Source of the DNA: Icerya purchasi
Taxonomy: Eukaryota; Arthropoda; Insecta; Hemiptera; Monophlebidae
Direction: 5' to 3'
DNA: 64,000 nt
Assembly (NCBI GenBank): GCA_039619475.1
Contig: CM077115.1
Span: 478,156,400 to 478,220,399 of the forward strand
Shown: piece after piece, positions 47,066-57,624 of the stretch
Layout: each line of letters opens with the position of its first letter
Position numbering within the stretch: position 1 is the stretch's first letter
Position numbers and translations under genes: made by a program
The notes under the pieces: generated by a model
The model's input: only the letters and a program-made list of their open reading frames with translations
Databases searched by the model: none
What the model was told of the DNA's origin: nothing

Positions 47066-47218
47066 TTTGTTTCGCTTGTCAGTTCTTTTTTCTCGTTCGC
47101 TTAAAAGGATTAATTTGAAATAGCCCTTTTTAGGGCTACATACTCGTTCAAATAATGCAGTAAGTCCACATCGATCCGCGTCGTATTTTTATTCAACTCG
47201 CGTAAATTACGTAAAACA
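47066..47218 (+). repeat. 5' LTR remnant of the BEL/Pao element, with leader
   Basis: About 150 bases match the end of the 3' LTR (e.g. cgtcgtatttttattcaact, acgtaaaaca). The 5' two-thirds of the LTR is gone. The adjacent leader starts tttttggtcctccgggccgg, a phrase typical of BEL/Pao elements just inside the 5' LTR and probably including the primer-binding region. Confidence 0.75.
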
Positions 47219-47427
47219 TTTTTGGTCCTCCGGGCCGGACCGCAAGAAAACGATCCGACCAAAATTTGGTGTTTTTCCATGGGTTGAATAATGTTGCTGG
47301 AAAAGTTGTTTAATAGCGCGAAACTACAGAACGTCCGGAAAAAAATTAAGAAATAAGTCTTTAATTTGTTTGAAGATTAGCATAATATTTACGTTAAGAC
47401 ATTTAGTTCGTATTTTGTTGCTTTCAT

Positions 47428-49057
47428 TTTTTTTTTTTTTTTTTTTTTATAGAATAAGTTATGGGTCTCACAGGGCAAATATGCCCGTTGTGTGAGTGCC
47501 CAACACTCTTATCAACGTTTATTATAATAGGTATATAGTACAATAAATTAAAACTAACTTAAATTATTTCGAAACTAACAATAATAACAGACTTAGCATT
47601 ATTTATATTAAAGTAATAGCATATATATGTATGCCAAAAAAATAAAAAATGCCGCGTAATATCCATCTGAATACCAATATATGCAGACAGCTTAATATTT
47701 ATAATCGAAATAAAGCATGATCAGTGAGAGCCTAAAATCCAGGAAGGACACGACAAAGTCAAAAACTAACAAAACCGTAAACAGAAAAGAACCATCAAAT
47801 AGTAATGAGATAAAGGACGAGACTTGGATCTTCAGTCTTTGCACCATTCCTTCAACCATTTTTGCACCTCTTTTTTCCACGCACCAATTTTTTTTTCCTC
47901 TAGTATATGATTAGGGATTGTACTTATTAATTTGATTAGCACTAAGTCATCAGTATTGTCAATTCGTAAATTTACCCCCCGGGGATAGATGTAATATGTA
48001 TTTCTTTGGTTTCTTGTTAACCGAATTTTTTCCCTGAATGGTAATTTTATATTATTGACATTAAATTCTAGTAATCTATAATAGAAATAGTACATCTTGG
48101 GAGACATTTCATCATTTTCCTTCCACCATGTTGATCCAGAGTCGTTTTTCTTCCAGTAGGGTAGTATAAGTTTCAAACACCTCTTCTGTATTTTACTTAT
48201 TTTATTTATTTCTGTTTTCTTAGCCTCACCCCATATTTGAATTCCATATAATATTCTAGACATTATTATTGAATTATAGTATATACGTAGAATTCGATAT
48301 GATAGTACCTGCTTTATTTTATATAAAGCTGGAATTGTCTGTCTTAATTTCGAGTTTAAACTTTGAATGTGCTTTTTCCAGTTCAAGGATTTATCAATAT
48401 ATGTATATACCTAGATATTTAATGTCATGAACGTTCTCTAACGGTGGACAAAAACATAGAAGTGTACTGATATTTTTATGAAGCTCATGAAGGCAATCGT
48501 TATTATGAAGGACAATTCGCGGGTCGCGTGTGTTATGTTTAGAATTATTCCGAATGTGTAATACTTTTGATTTGTTTATGTTTATACATAACTTCCTATC
48601 ATGTGCCCATTTACTCAAATTATCTACATCCTCTTGTAATAATTTTTCCATAATCTCTAAATTTTTGTGCTCAATTAATAAAGCAATATCATCAGCAAAA
48701 GCGTATACCTTCGCATTTTTAATATGCTTGCATAACGAGTTAGTATAAATGAGAAAAAGCATAGGAGCCAATACGGGGTATCCTGACCTACGCCATATTG
48801 AATAGTTTTTTCATTACTTTTATTCCCTGCAATTTTGACCATGTTTTTTCTATTTGTTATATAATTTCGAAACCACTTAAGTTGATTATTTTTAATGCCC
48901 AGACTTTCTAGGTCCTTGATCAATAATTCATGATCAACTAAATCAAACGCTTTGGATAGGTCAATAAATGTAATTAAAAACTGATTCCTCATCGATAGTC
49001 CTGTATTAATATTATTTACAATCGTTCTCAATAATGTTATCGTGGATCTTTTTTCAG
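47428..49057 (-). mobile_element. LINE B: RT palm, thumb and 3' end (jockey/CR1-like)
   Basis: On the minus strand the RT reads FLITFIDLSKAFDLVDHELL (about 48993-48934), then a YGV block followed by a frameshift, then APMLFLIYTNSLCKH and YAFADDIALL (catalytic FADD, about 48705). The next frame (48386-47832) has NWKKHIQSLNSKL and SRILYGIQIWGEAKK, the RT thumb. There is no RNase H. The 3' UTR has a gggcactcacacaacgggca segment and ends in a run of about 21 A (47429-47450 as T on the + strand). Apart from one frameshift between the two RT frames and one before the thumb, the coding is well preserved. It lies inside the BEL leader. Confidence 0.9.
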
Positions 49058-49800
49058 AGTGTAGGTGGGATAGTCTGTATAGTAGGTAGTGGACTTTTCT
49101 TATCAAGGGGTTTTTGGGTTTTATTTCTGAAATAAGTTGAAGGGAATTTAAGGAGTCAGTTATAAGTAGGGCCTTTTGGGACTGGGGGTTAGTATCAGTA
49201 TAGTGTTGAATGCAGAAAACAATCGCATATATTTCAGCGTCCAGTGCTGTGCAGCAATCATGCAGTCTGACTGACTATGCTGTTTTTGATACTTCGAAGG
49301 AGCATGCCGCCGGTGACTGATAACTTTTTGCCTTCGCTCCATCTGTGTAGAGGCATACATGATCGGTGTAGCTCGCTATGGTGTTTTTTACTATTTGTAC
49401 TACGTTTGGGGGATATTGTGCTTTATTGAATTTTGTGAGAGATATGTTTATATTTGTGATCGGCTGACTCCAGGGAGGTACAGTTATTGCGAAATCTGGT
49501 AAAGCTCTTGGTATTGAGGGGATTTGGAAATGACCTATAAGTGAAAAAAGTTCAGGCACTGGATCGTTCCCAAAACTCCCATTAGGGGATATGGTGGCCG
49601 GCTCGAGTGACGGGGTCTTAGTATTACTAAGGAGGGAGCTCAGTTCTTTAAAGTTGTAATATTTCCTATAATAGGATAGTGGGGGACAACCTGCCAGTGC
49701 ACACAAACTTACAACAGGAGTAGAGGGATGAGTGGAAAGAATAGACCGGAGGGCCGCAAAATGTACAGGATCTAAGGATCTTAGCACTGTTGATTTTCAT
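49058..49800 (-). mobile_element. LINE A fragment embedded in LINE B, lacking both ends
   Basis: On the minus strand the RT-thumb segment has LRSLDPVHFAALRSIL and SLCALAGCPPLSYYRKY. The RNase H start follows at VCLYTDGAKAKSYQSPAAC (about 49345), then ALDAEIYAIVFC-like sequence in a shifted frame and NPLIRKVHYLLYRLSHLHSE at 49106-49060. At that point it switches abruptly to LINE B (KRSTITLLRTIVN). The RNase H second half, the C-terminal knuckle, the hairpin and the poly(A) are absent, which is unusual for a normal LINE insertion. Confidence 0.85.
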
Positions 49801-49965
49801 ATAGTAAGTTGTTTTTTTCCACATAATTTCTTAAATGTTTATTAATGTAGTGTTCTAAGATTTTAGCTATTACAGATGTTATTGTTATTGGTCGGTAATT
49901 TTCAAATTGATTTTTCACTCCTTTTTTAATTTAACTATCGTCATAAAATCGGTAGCGTAGTAAGC
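49801..49965 (-). mobile_element. LINE B: RT N-terminal segment, separated by the LINE A fragment
   Basis: On the minus strand it reads FENYRPITITSVIAKILEHY and continues NKHLRNYVEKNNLLYENQ, the RT finger block. In related RTs this is followed within about ten residues by the FGFRxxRST region, which here continues at 49057. So the two LINE B parts were once contiguous. Confidence 0.8.
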
Positions 49966-49984
49966 GCATACAAAAAGATTCGTT

Positions 49985-50215
49985 GAGATTTCGTACACAT
50001 ATTTGGTGCTTCAAATTTCGGTATATATTTGGTGCGTCAAAATTCGGTATAGTCTTGGTGCGTCAAAGTTCGGTATAGATTTGGTGCGTCAAAATTCGGC
50101 ATATATGCTTCGAAATTCAAATATATTCACTGTTCCAAAATCGGTATATATTCGGTGTTTCAGAATTCTGTGCATATTCGGCGTTTTAGAATTTTGTATG
50201 CGAAAAGTTACTTTA
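49985..50215 (+). repeat. 26-bp minisatellite, about eight units
   Basis: The unit is close to atatatttggtgcgtcaaaa plus ttcggt. The middle units are nearly identical and the outer ones have diverged (for example gtgtttcagaattctgt). The array lies between LINE B and the BEL gag relic. A frame through it (50003-50392) is only the repeat read in rotating frames, because 26 is not a multiple of three. Confidence 0.9.
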
Positions 50216-50459
50216 AAAATGTCGCCTGCATCCGTCATAATTGTAAGGTTGCTTTTAATCTTGAAGAACACAATTAGTTTCGTTATATCTAGTATTACGA
50301 TTTCGCTATTAACCAGTAACTGCCGTAAGCTTAGTAATAATCGCTCGATGACTTATAAAGCACGTTTATCTTGTCGTTTAATTTGTTGCTGAACTTAGTC
50401 GAATTAGTACGGCAGTTTTCATAGTTTGCAGCAAAGTCCATTTTTGGGCTTTGACCGAG

Positions 50460-51735
50460 ATGAGTGAGAAAGGTTTGCTGTTAGAGGCATTAAACCGCCG
50501 TAAGTGCGCTACATTTCGAGCAGCGAACTATGCCAAAAATCTTGTTCATGCTGTCCTACTCGAGGTTTCGTCAAACGAGCGATCTAGTGAAATCACTGTT
50601 CGACTTGACACCTGGAATACTTAGGTGAGATCAGTGAAGTTATTACATTCATCCTAGACAATACTGATGATCAGCCGAAAGTAAGGAACAATACGATTTG
50701 GCCAAGACCAAGTTGAACGCAATGAACGCTAATTTGAATCCGAAAAGTACAAATTGCCAGTCGCTCGATCCTCTTCTTATAACCGACACCGCGTAGGAAA
50801 ATTCGTTGGAAAAGTTAATGGATCTGTCGGTCACGAAGTTCAGTGGAAAAAACAAAAGATTTTACTGAATGGTATTCTCTATTTCAAGCGATGATCCATT
50901 CCAATGACAACATCAAGCCAGTTTAAAAATTGTATTTCTTAAAGCAGACCACGGTAGGCGCTGCGGAGAATATCCCGAATGATTACACTCTTCAGGAAGG
51001 GTTTTACGAAGAAGCGTGGAACGTTGTAAGAAGCCGATATTGCAATCGGCGGGCGATTATCGCCGATCGCTTTCGGGAGTTAACGACTTTATCACAAATC
51101 TCACAAACATAGTTATGAGAATCGCTCGACCACATTAATGCCATAATCCGAGGGTTGAAGGTATGAGACCTCTGGACACTGAGGCAATGCCACCTCCACA
51201 TATATAATTGTAGGCAAGTTGCCGAAGAAATTACGAATGGATTGAGAAAACTCGGTAGTTGATAATTCAACCTACCCTTCGTTTGCACCCTTGAGCGCCT
51301 TCTTACAAAATCGATGTTTTGCGTATGAAAGAGAAACATGCGCAGCAGCCTCTGAGACAAACGGCTCGTCGAGCCGAGGCATCGGAAGCAAGGATTAATA
51401 AAAAAATCGTTGCAGCGACTGTAGACGATCACGATACAATTCTTATCAACTCGATCTTTAGGCTGACGTAGTGGGCCGCATTCCCTACGAAGTGTCCCCG
51501 GCCGTGATTAGGCGGGTGAAAGATGTTAGCGGGAAGCTGGACTTAGCGGACTGTCTATTGCCGATGGCAACGGTTGACATTCTTATTGATGGGAAACATG
51601 TGAACACTACTGGGTCGGAAGTTGTTTGTAGGAGAGTTGTGCTTCGAGGAAACCAAATTCGGTTTGGTGGCGGGAGGTCCGCTCTCGAAATTCCCCTCAG
51701 AAGATCACCGTTGCTATCTCCTTTCCTTGCGCGTG
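50460..51735 (+). pseudogene. BEL/Pao gag and protease-region relic
   Basis: The start at 50460 translates to MSEKGLLLEALNRRKCATFR, resembling the first helix of BEL/Pao gag. Next come a DLSVTKFSGKN segment (compare the KFSG-x-x-x-x-W core of the DUF1759 gag family) and, at 50930-51112, LKQTTVGAAENIPNDYTL followed by YEEAWNVVRSRYCNRRAIIA. The latter is the most diagnostic gag block. A protease-like region at 51471-51730 has LADCLLPMATVDILIDGKH and then, in a shifted frame, ETKFGLVAGGPLSKF, matching the end of the aspartic protease domain (A17) of Pao elements. Several stops lie between. Coding similarity stops abruptly at about 51735. Confidence 0.75.
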
Positions 51736-52850
51736 GCTCAACAGCAAAACCCATCGCAGCCAAACTCTTCGCTGGTTTGTAAGTCTTCTATAAATATCGC
51801 TAGTGAAACATATTCGCCTTCACAAATACAGCAACCGTTCCCCGTTTTATCGCAGTCCTTGTCAGTACTGAATATCGTTCTGCCGCAATCTTCCCGAACT
51901 CTTTCTCCGTCAACTAGTTTGGCGCTCCAGTCGACTCTGTCAATACCTGGTACTCCGAATTCATTTAACGGAAGGACTGTTGAAGTTATTCCTAACAATT
52001 ATAATGATATCGTCAGTAACTATAACAATGCACATGAATTGCCGAACGACACCAAAATATCTCCGCACGTCAAATCTCAGCTTTTTCAGTCATCCGCTGC
52101 CAGTAAAGTTCCTTTTGGACAGGCAAACGATGAAAGCTCACAACCTGAGACATCGATAAATGCAACGATGAAATTTTATTGGACCGGAATTTGCAAACTC
52201 TGGAAATTACGATAGCACGTCAAATGTTTCGGATGGTGGCGAAATATTCAGTTTGTCGAATAAATATCCCATTTCGAATATCGGAGGTTCTTCCTCAGTG
52301 AATTTGAACTCAAATCACTCAGAATTATCAATAAAACCACACTTCGGTCATTGTCAGCGCAGTGGAAACAAGTTAATTATCCATTCTCAGGATAAATGTG
52401 CTTGTCCCTAATAAACAACAACAGCTAAATGTGAATGGACCGATTCTTCTGACTGACTACTGATTCGAGTCTATTCCAAATTGAAAAGTAACACAGAAAT
52501 AATATCAACGTTATCATCGTACGGAACTCAATCAGCTGGTACGTCCTCGTTTCAGAGCATACCGCAACAGCATTCCTGAAATCAGTTCCGTCTCCTTATC
52601 ATGCTGCACCGTTTGCTGCTGCCGCCTTTTATAGTACTACATTGTCATGTGGATCGATTTGAACAATCTACACAACGCAACATACAAACAACAGCCATAA
52701 CAGCGGCAGTAACTTAGCGCCATTCTCAATGCGAGTAATTCGACGGTTAGCTCTGATGCGATGCCGGCGGGAATGACGCCAGTTCAAAACTCTGTTTACC
52801 ACAAAAGTTCGTTCTAAACTGCTCATCCTCCTGTACTTACTACGTTTTGG
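51736..52850 (+). pseudogene. Ser/Asn/Gln-rich coding-like segment in place of BEL pol; origin unknown
   Basis: Directly after the protease motif the translation becomes low in complexity: VAQQQNPSQPNSSLV, then runs such as SQIQQPFPVLSQSLSVLN and NNYNDIVSNYNNAHELPND to 52215. After frame changes it continues with a KYPISNIGGSSSVNLNSNHS-like part, STLSSYGTQSAGTSSFQSIP and VPSPYHAAPFAAAAFYSTT (about 52590-52640). There are no RT, RNase H or integrase motifs. The composition looks like a disordered region of a host nuclear or RNA-binding protein, and no introns are evident. It could be captured host mRNA or a decayed element-specific region; I cannot identify it. Confidence 0.4.
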
Positions 52851-52980
52851 TCACATTATTTGTATCCTAGTTCAATCACCCTGTTATGTCTGGTAAACGC
52901 TGGTGGACTGACGCCAACCACATAGTTGGGAAGTATGTTTAGTCTTGGCGTTTGAAGTCCTCTTGCTGGCATACACTGTT

Positions 52981-53018
52981 TTGAGACCCTTTGAGTCTCA
53001 AGGGGGCCGGGGGGAGAA
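52981..53018 (+). promoter_or_regulatory. Polypurine tract with upstream palindrome, BEL/Pao element
   Basis: The palindrome ttgagac-(7)-gtctcaa is followed by a purine-rich block, agggggccggggggagaa, ending exactly before the TG of the 3' LTR. The position is that of the plus-strand primer of an LTR retrotransposon. Confidence 0.7.
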
Positions 53019-53386
53019 TGTTGAACGATTATTTGCACGTTTCGTACGTAAGTGCTGTCGAGAAGTTGTAACTGATCGTCGGCATTTCTTTCCTCCATGC
53101 GCTCTCTCGCTTTTGTTTATTATTGTCCGCCAAAGTAGTTGAAGTTTAAGTTTGGTTTTGCTCGCGTGTTGCTTGCTCGTTTTGTCTTGTTTACGTTTTT
53201 AGTGGTTTATCGTTCATTTTTGCTTTGATTTTTGTTTCGTTCGTCAGTTCTTTTTTCTCGTTCGCTGAAAACGGTTAATTTGAGATAGCCTGTTTCAGGG
53301 CTAAACACTCGGTTCAAATAATGAAGTAAGTCTACATCGATCCACGTCGTATTTTTATTCAACTCGCGTAAATTACGTAAAATGCA
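53019..53386 (+). repeat. 3' LTR of the BEL/Pao element
   Basis: It runs from tgttgaacgatt to aaaatgca, 368 bases, with TG...CA ends. Its last 150 bases match the 5' LTR remnant at 47066-47218 with scattered differences. Confidence 0.75.
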
Positions 53387-53499
53387 GATGTTAAGCATTC
53401 TTTTTGTAAACGTATTTTGTTTGCTTTAACCTAAGCTATTAATGCTTAGTTTAAATAAGATTGACATAATGCATGAAAGATCATTATTTTTGTTTTATT

Positions 53500-53915
53500 G
53501 GTTGACATACATATATATATATATCTTTAGCCTATTCAGTAATAGGATTATTTTTCTAATTTTTATATTTAAGTCTCTTATATGATTTCTCCAATTAAAT
53601 TATTTGACAGATTTTTAATCCTAAATATTTGTAGTTGTTTTTCATATTAATAATGCATCGACATAAGTTGCTATTTTTTGTATATAAGCAGCTTATTCCA
53701 CGGCATATTATGTTTATGTTATAAAAATTATAGTGGCTACTTGGCTTAATCCACAATAATTTGGTTTTATCTGGATTTATTTGTAGTTCTTTGTCATGAA
53801 ACTAAATATTTGTTATTTAAGTGTTTTTAGAGCGCTATAGTTAGTGCTATACGACCTGCATAAGCAAACATTTTTCTATGTTTTTTTGTTTTTTGTGCAT
53901 TTTTTATGTATATAT
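53500..53915 (-). mobile_element. LINE RT fragment (palm), degenerate
   Basis: On the minus strand a worn active-site block, MFAYAGRIALTI (normally YADDIALI), lies near 53880. A frame with INPDKTKLLWIKPSSHYNF and then MKNNYKYLGLKI follows, the RT segment from the LNPxKTK motif to the YLG motif. The DD pair is replaced by GR, so it is dead. The family is unclear; the wording recalls jockey-type elements. Confidence 0.65.
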
Positions 53916-54285
53916 ATCAATAAGTAAGTTACACTCGCGCGTAGTTTCTACCTAAATTAACGTACAGTCTCTCACTTCAGTTTAAACGAAGCCGATTTTT
54001 ATTCTCTATCCCCTCGTGAAAGAATGAAACCGGTATCTCGTTTGGTTCGTTTACAGTGTCTGTTTGAAATGGACCGTTGTGTGAATCGGTCGTCCAACAT
54101 TGAGAGGCGAAATGTAGTGCGGTTTTTATGGGCAAAAAATCATAATCTCACTAAAATTTATCGACCTATACATGAAGTGTACGGTGATAAATAGAGAAAA
54201 GATTGTAGATTTCAAAAATATATTTACATATTTTTTACGATTTTTTTTTTTTTTTTTGATCGCCAAGTGTAACTTACTTATTGAT
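53916..54285. mobile_element. Internally deleted mariner with 20-bp perfect TIRs
   Basis: The ends atcaataagtaagttacact (53916-53935) and its exact reverse complement (54266-54285) enclose 370 bases. On the + strand, 54070-54182 encodes MDRCVNRSSNIERRNVVRFL and then WAKNHNLTKIYRPIHEVYGD, which resembles the first helix-turn-helix of mariner transposases. A T-run near 54241-54257 follows and the catalytic domain is absent. A clean TA duplication could not be confirmed. Confidence 0.75.
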
Positions 54286-54289
54286 CATA

Positions 54290-54291
<2 letters not shown>

Positions 54292-54329
<38 letters not shown>
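54292..54329. repeat. (TA)n microsatellite
   Basis: An uninterrupted TA run just outside the deleted mariner element. Confidence 0.95.
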
Positions 54330-54335
<6 letters not shown>

Positions 54336-55206
54336 TTGTATTGAAAGTCAGAATTGTACCTTCATAGTAAAAACTTGACTATAAGTATTTCTAATTCGAA
54401 CTATACCATTTAATTTAGTGTTCAACAGATCGCAGTAATTTCACAGTTTAACTAAAAAGATTTAAAATCACGCAGGGAATATAAGAAATCTGAAAGTACT
54501 TCAGTTAAAGTCAGTAAAAATGTTGCTTACATTATACTGTGTTTAATGAATGGTAATTTTTTAAAGGATTATAAAAGAAGTGTCAAGAATAAACTTATTA
54601 CTTATTGCACTACCATTATAATGTAGTCAAAGTTAATAATTTTCAGTGAGGATATTATTTGTTTACATTTCGTATACACTTTTCTGCTCTTCAAATGCAA
54701 CTTATTTGTTACGGTGTTTTGAAATTGGTGAAATCTAGTTAATTTCACGAGTTTTTAGCAAAAGGAAAATAAAAATAGTTCGTTTTTACTCGTAATTTAT
54801 ATCTACAATTCCCTTAGATTTAGTTTGTAACTTTGTATCAAGAGTTCTGAAGTATTCAAAATGTGACAAAGAGAATTGTAAATTCTATACCATTTTAATG
54901 TAATGAATATATTCATGTATTAGAGGTGGAAAAAATGAGTAGTTTAAAAAAAAAATCAGTAAATTATGATTCGTAATGTTTACTTTGGATTTAGTGATGT
55001 CTAAACTGAATTCCACGGTCAATAAGGGATAAAATTAGTGTTGTAAAAATTAATTTTATTAAACAATGTAGTAATAGTTGCATCCGTAACGATTTTTTTT
55101 TTATTTTTTAATCGACTAAGAAAATACAGAAAATTTTAATTTCAACCGTCAGATAATGTATAGATATGGCAGAAAAAGAATTAAAAGTTTTGCGCGTCGA
55201 TTTTAC
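54330..55206. other. No feature recognised
   Basis: AT-rich and without motifs. If the exon at 55207-55350 is real, this would be its downstream intron. Confidence 0.35.
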
Positions 55207-55350
55207 CTGAATATCCGCACACGGTCTACTCTGAATAATGTCAAAACTAATCCACATCAAATAGAAATTAGTCTGCGCAGAAAAAAGATCTCCCACCTTC
55301 GCCGAAAAAAGGTCAAATAAATTTACTTGTCGATACAAATATCTTAAGGA
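55207..55350 (-). CDS. Candidate internal exon of an unidentified gene
   Basis: On the minus strand a 144-nt open segment (48 codons, phase 0 at both ends) is bounded by an excellent acceptor. It is cttttctcttttgcag, preceded by a branch-point-like tactaaa. The donor is cag/gtaaaa. It starts SLRYLYRQVNLFDLFSAKVG, has a hydrophobic NFYLMWISFDII middle and ends SRPCADIQ. The pattern is faintly like the transmembrane region of insect gustatory receptors, but that is a weak impression. No other exon of the gene was found, and it need not belong with the Ig exon at 46.6 kb. Confidence 0.4.
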
Positions 55351-55544
55351 CTGCAAAAGAGAAAAGCCTTTTAGTACGTTAGTTGTCTAATAGTGAAATT
55401 GCCAAATTGTTCGGATGTTTCCTAAGTGTTGAATAAGATGGTTTTTGGTTCTTCTTTTTGATTTCCTCTTGAACGAATCAACTTTTAAGTTTTCATGTCA
55501 AATTGCTTACATACCAATGGACATCAGCAGTAATTTGAAGTGAC

Positions 55545-55995
55545 TCGTGGTTATCCGGATCGGGTTTATCCAGACTCCGTATTATCTGGATCGATTTTCA
55601 AAAAAAAAAAAACAAAAAACAACCAAAGCGCTTTTATAAAATCTACAGCTATATGCAGTACGTATCTGCATATTTGTTTTTGTATTTGCTGAAAATGAAG
55701 ATGCTGTCTGTGACCCATAGTGATTGTAATATGAGGACTGTCAGGTTGCTTTAAAATCAGTTGATATGCTTGATGTTATCATCGCTTGGGATTATCTGAG
55801 GGATGGAAAGAGATTAGTTCTATAGCATCAGTGCGGTCGTGGAAAATATTATTAGATCGTAAAGCCAGTTATAAATGGGATGAAATTGACAATGTGATTT
55901 GGACAGTTCAAAAGACACTGACGAGCTTCTGTTTCTGTAAGGCAGCGGATGAGGATATCATGGTAAACGAGGATCCAGTTGAAGATTGTTTGTTT
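55545..55995 (+). mobile_element. pogo/Tigger (Jerky-like) transposase relic
   Basis: The 5' part repeats phrases like ggttatccggatc and attatctggatc, typical of pogo/Tigger terminal regions. The coding relic reads SVDMLDVIIAWDYLRDGK, then VRSWKILLDRK and KAADEDIMVNEDPVED. This parallels the stretch after the catalytic domain of Tigger/Jerky proteins (a-AW-x-x-I, rSWkKL, then an acidic DI-x-W-x-x-x-D segment). The catalytic DDE core is not recognisable. Confidence 0.5.
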
Positions 55996-56059
55996 GTTTT
56001 TTTGTTTTTTTTTTTTTTGTGCACAACCCCGAAGCCTTCGGCATCCATAATAATAATTT

Positions 56060-56235
56060 AATTACATATTAATAGCTTGTTTTCCGCGGAAGCTTCAGTT
56101 TTTTTTGTCGAAAAATCGAAATATCTTTTTGTTCGTTTCGTTTTTTAATAGTATGATTCCCGCACGTGTCAGTTTTTTATCTAGGTGAATTTCAAGATAT
56201 TTCACTTGCTCTTTGACAGGAATTATTTTTGATTA
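56060..56235 (-). mobile_element. LINE RT-thumb scrap
   Basis: On the minus strand IIPVKEQVKYLEIHLDKKLT is the conserved VKYLGIxLDxxLTW block of jockey-type LINEs, with G changed to E. Only about 170 bases are left. Confidence 0.65.
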
Positions 56236-57624
56236 TTTATAATGATATTGTTAGCAGAGAAGCAACGGTTCCTGTTTGTGACTCCGTTTTTAAAGCACGA
56301 CGACACTTCATTAACCGCTCTGACTGTAAATTAGCACGAGCAGTTGCTGGAGATGCGTCTACACACTCAGGATGGCTGCAATGTAGTTACTTCGGTTTTG
56401 TTTGGTCGCGGAATACCTGCTCTGTAAATGTAAATTAAATACAAAGCGGGTCGAAAAACATTATCACTTTTAGGAACAGCGGTGTTCTTATTAATGAGAA
56501 AACTCTTCATTTTTGTATTTTATAAAAACATTTTCGTCCGCTTAAGGATGATCGTAGCGATTCTGAAAGCGGATTGGAAAATCGTATCTGAATTTTGTAG
56601 AATCCCTCGAGCCATAATTTATCAAAGCCTAACATATCGTAAAATATAGCATTCGTCGTTATATGTTATGTTTTTTGGTTTCGATAGATTTTTCGATTGT
56701 ATATGCAATAGGTCTGTTCAAACGACCGTTCTAAATTCGACTTTACGTTCGACAATTATTTTCTTACATCGTAGCATTTAGCAATGTAGTTTTCGTATAA
56801 TTTCGGTGTTACGAGGTAGATTAAATAACATAAAAGAAAACGACGCAATAAAATTCCCTTAATGTTTTTACAGTGCTAAATGTCCCAAATACTACCAAAT
56901 CGATTATAAAACCGAAAATAGCTATAACCCCTATGACGATAATAATAAGATGAAAATTACCATTTGAATTTATCAAATTTATTTCTCAGAAATTAACGGG
57001 CATTGCTTGTATAGTGAAAGTTTTAAATACTGAGGCTCCTCTAATAGCCCCTAATAAATTTATATCGTACGTTGAGGACTAAATTACTGTGTTAAAGTCT
57101 ACCATTGGCGATAATTATGATATATTTCATATGTTGTTCCGCTTGTAAAATCAAAGATTTGTCGATAATAGTAGTATGTATACCTATTACCTAATCGTAA
57201 TAGATCAGATTGATTTTAATAGATTACGGTTTCTAATTTCGTCGCATATAAAAGTACTTGCCGATGATACACAAATATTCGATCCAGTTTGTTTAATAAG
57301 TCAAAGCGAATTTCTATCGAACAATTTTTTCCGAATTGTTGTTTTTTTTTTTTATATATATGACGAAAAGAATCATAATTATCGATACCCCTCGTATTTT
57401 GCTCTTCCGACTTGAGCCCCATGAGATGTTTGTTAATCATAGAAAATCTAATGACTTAACGTAAAATTAATGATATTAATGCAGAAATGTTACATTTCGT
57501 TATGAAATTAATTATACGAAGTCAGAAAAAAAAAAAAACTGCCGAGTTTATTAAACTCGCAGAATCTAATAGAAAAAACGAACCCTTTTAACAGTGAACT
57601 AGATGATATTATTAGACAAATTAC
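56236..57624. other. No feature recognised
   Basis: Short open frames on both strands lack motifs or splice-bounded structure. Confidence 0.35.

Larger units (their letters stand above)
47066..53386 (+). mobile_element. Composite BEL/Pao LTR retrotransposon with nested insertions
   Basis: The matching LTR segments at 47066-47218 and 53233-53386 lie in the same orientation. Between them, in order, are a BEL-like leader (ggtcctccgggccggacc just after the 5' LTR), a LINE B/LINE A nest (47428-49965), a 26-bp minisatellite, gag and protease relics (50460-51735), a Ser/Asn/Gln-rich segment, a polypurine tract and a full-looking 3' LTR. RT, RNase H and integrase are missing. All coding parts contain stops. 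Confidence 0.75.

Noticed and set aside
49985..50215. Regular tandem repeats considered as a CRISPR array
   Set aside because: The units abut with no unique spacers and the DNA is eukaryotic; it is a minisatellite.
50003..50392. A 129-codon frame
   Set aside because: It reads the 26-bp tandem repeat in changing frames; the apparent protein repeats have no independent support.
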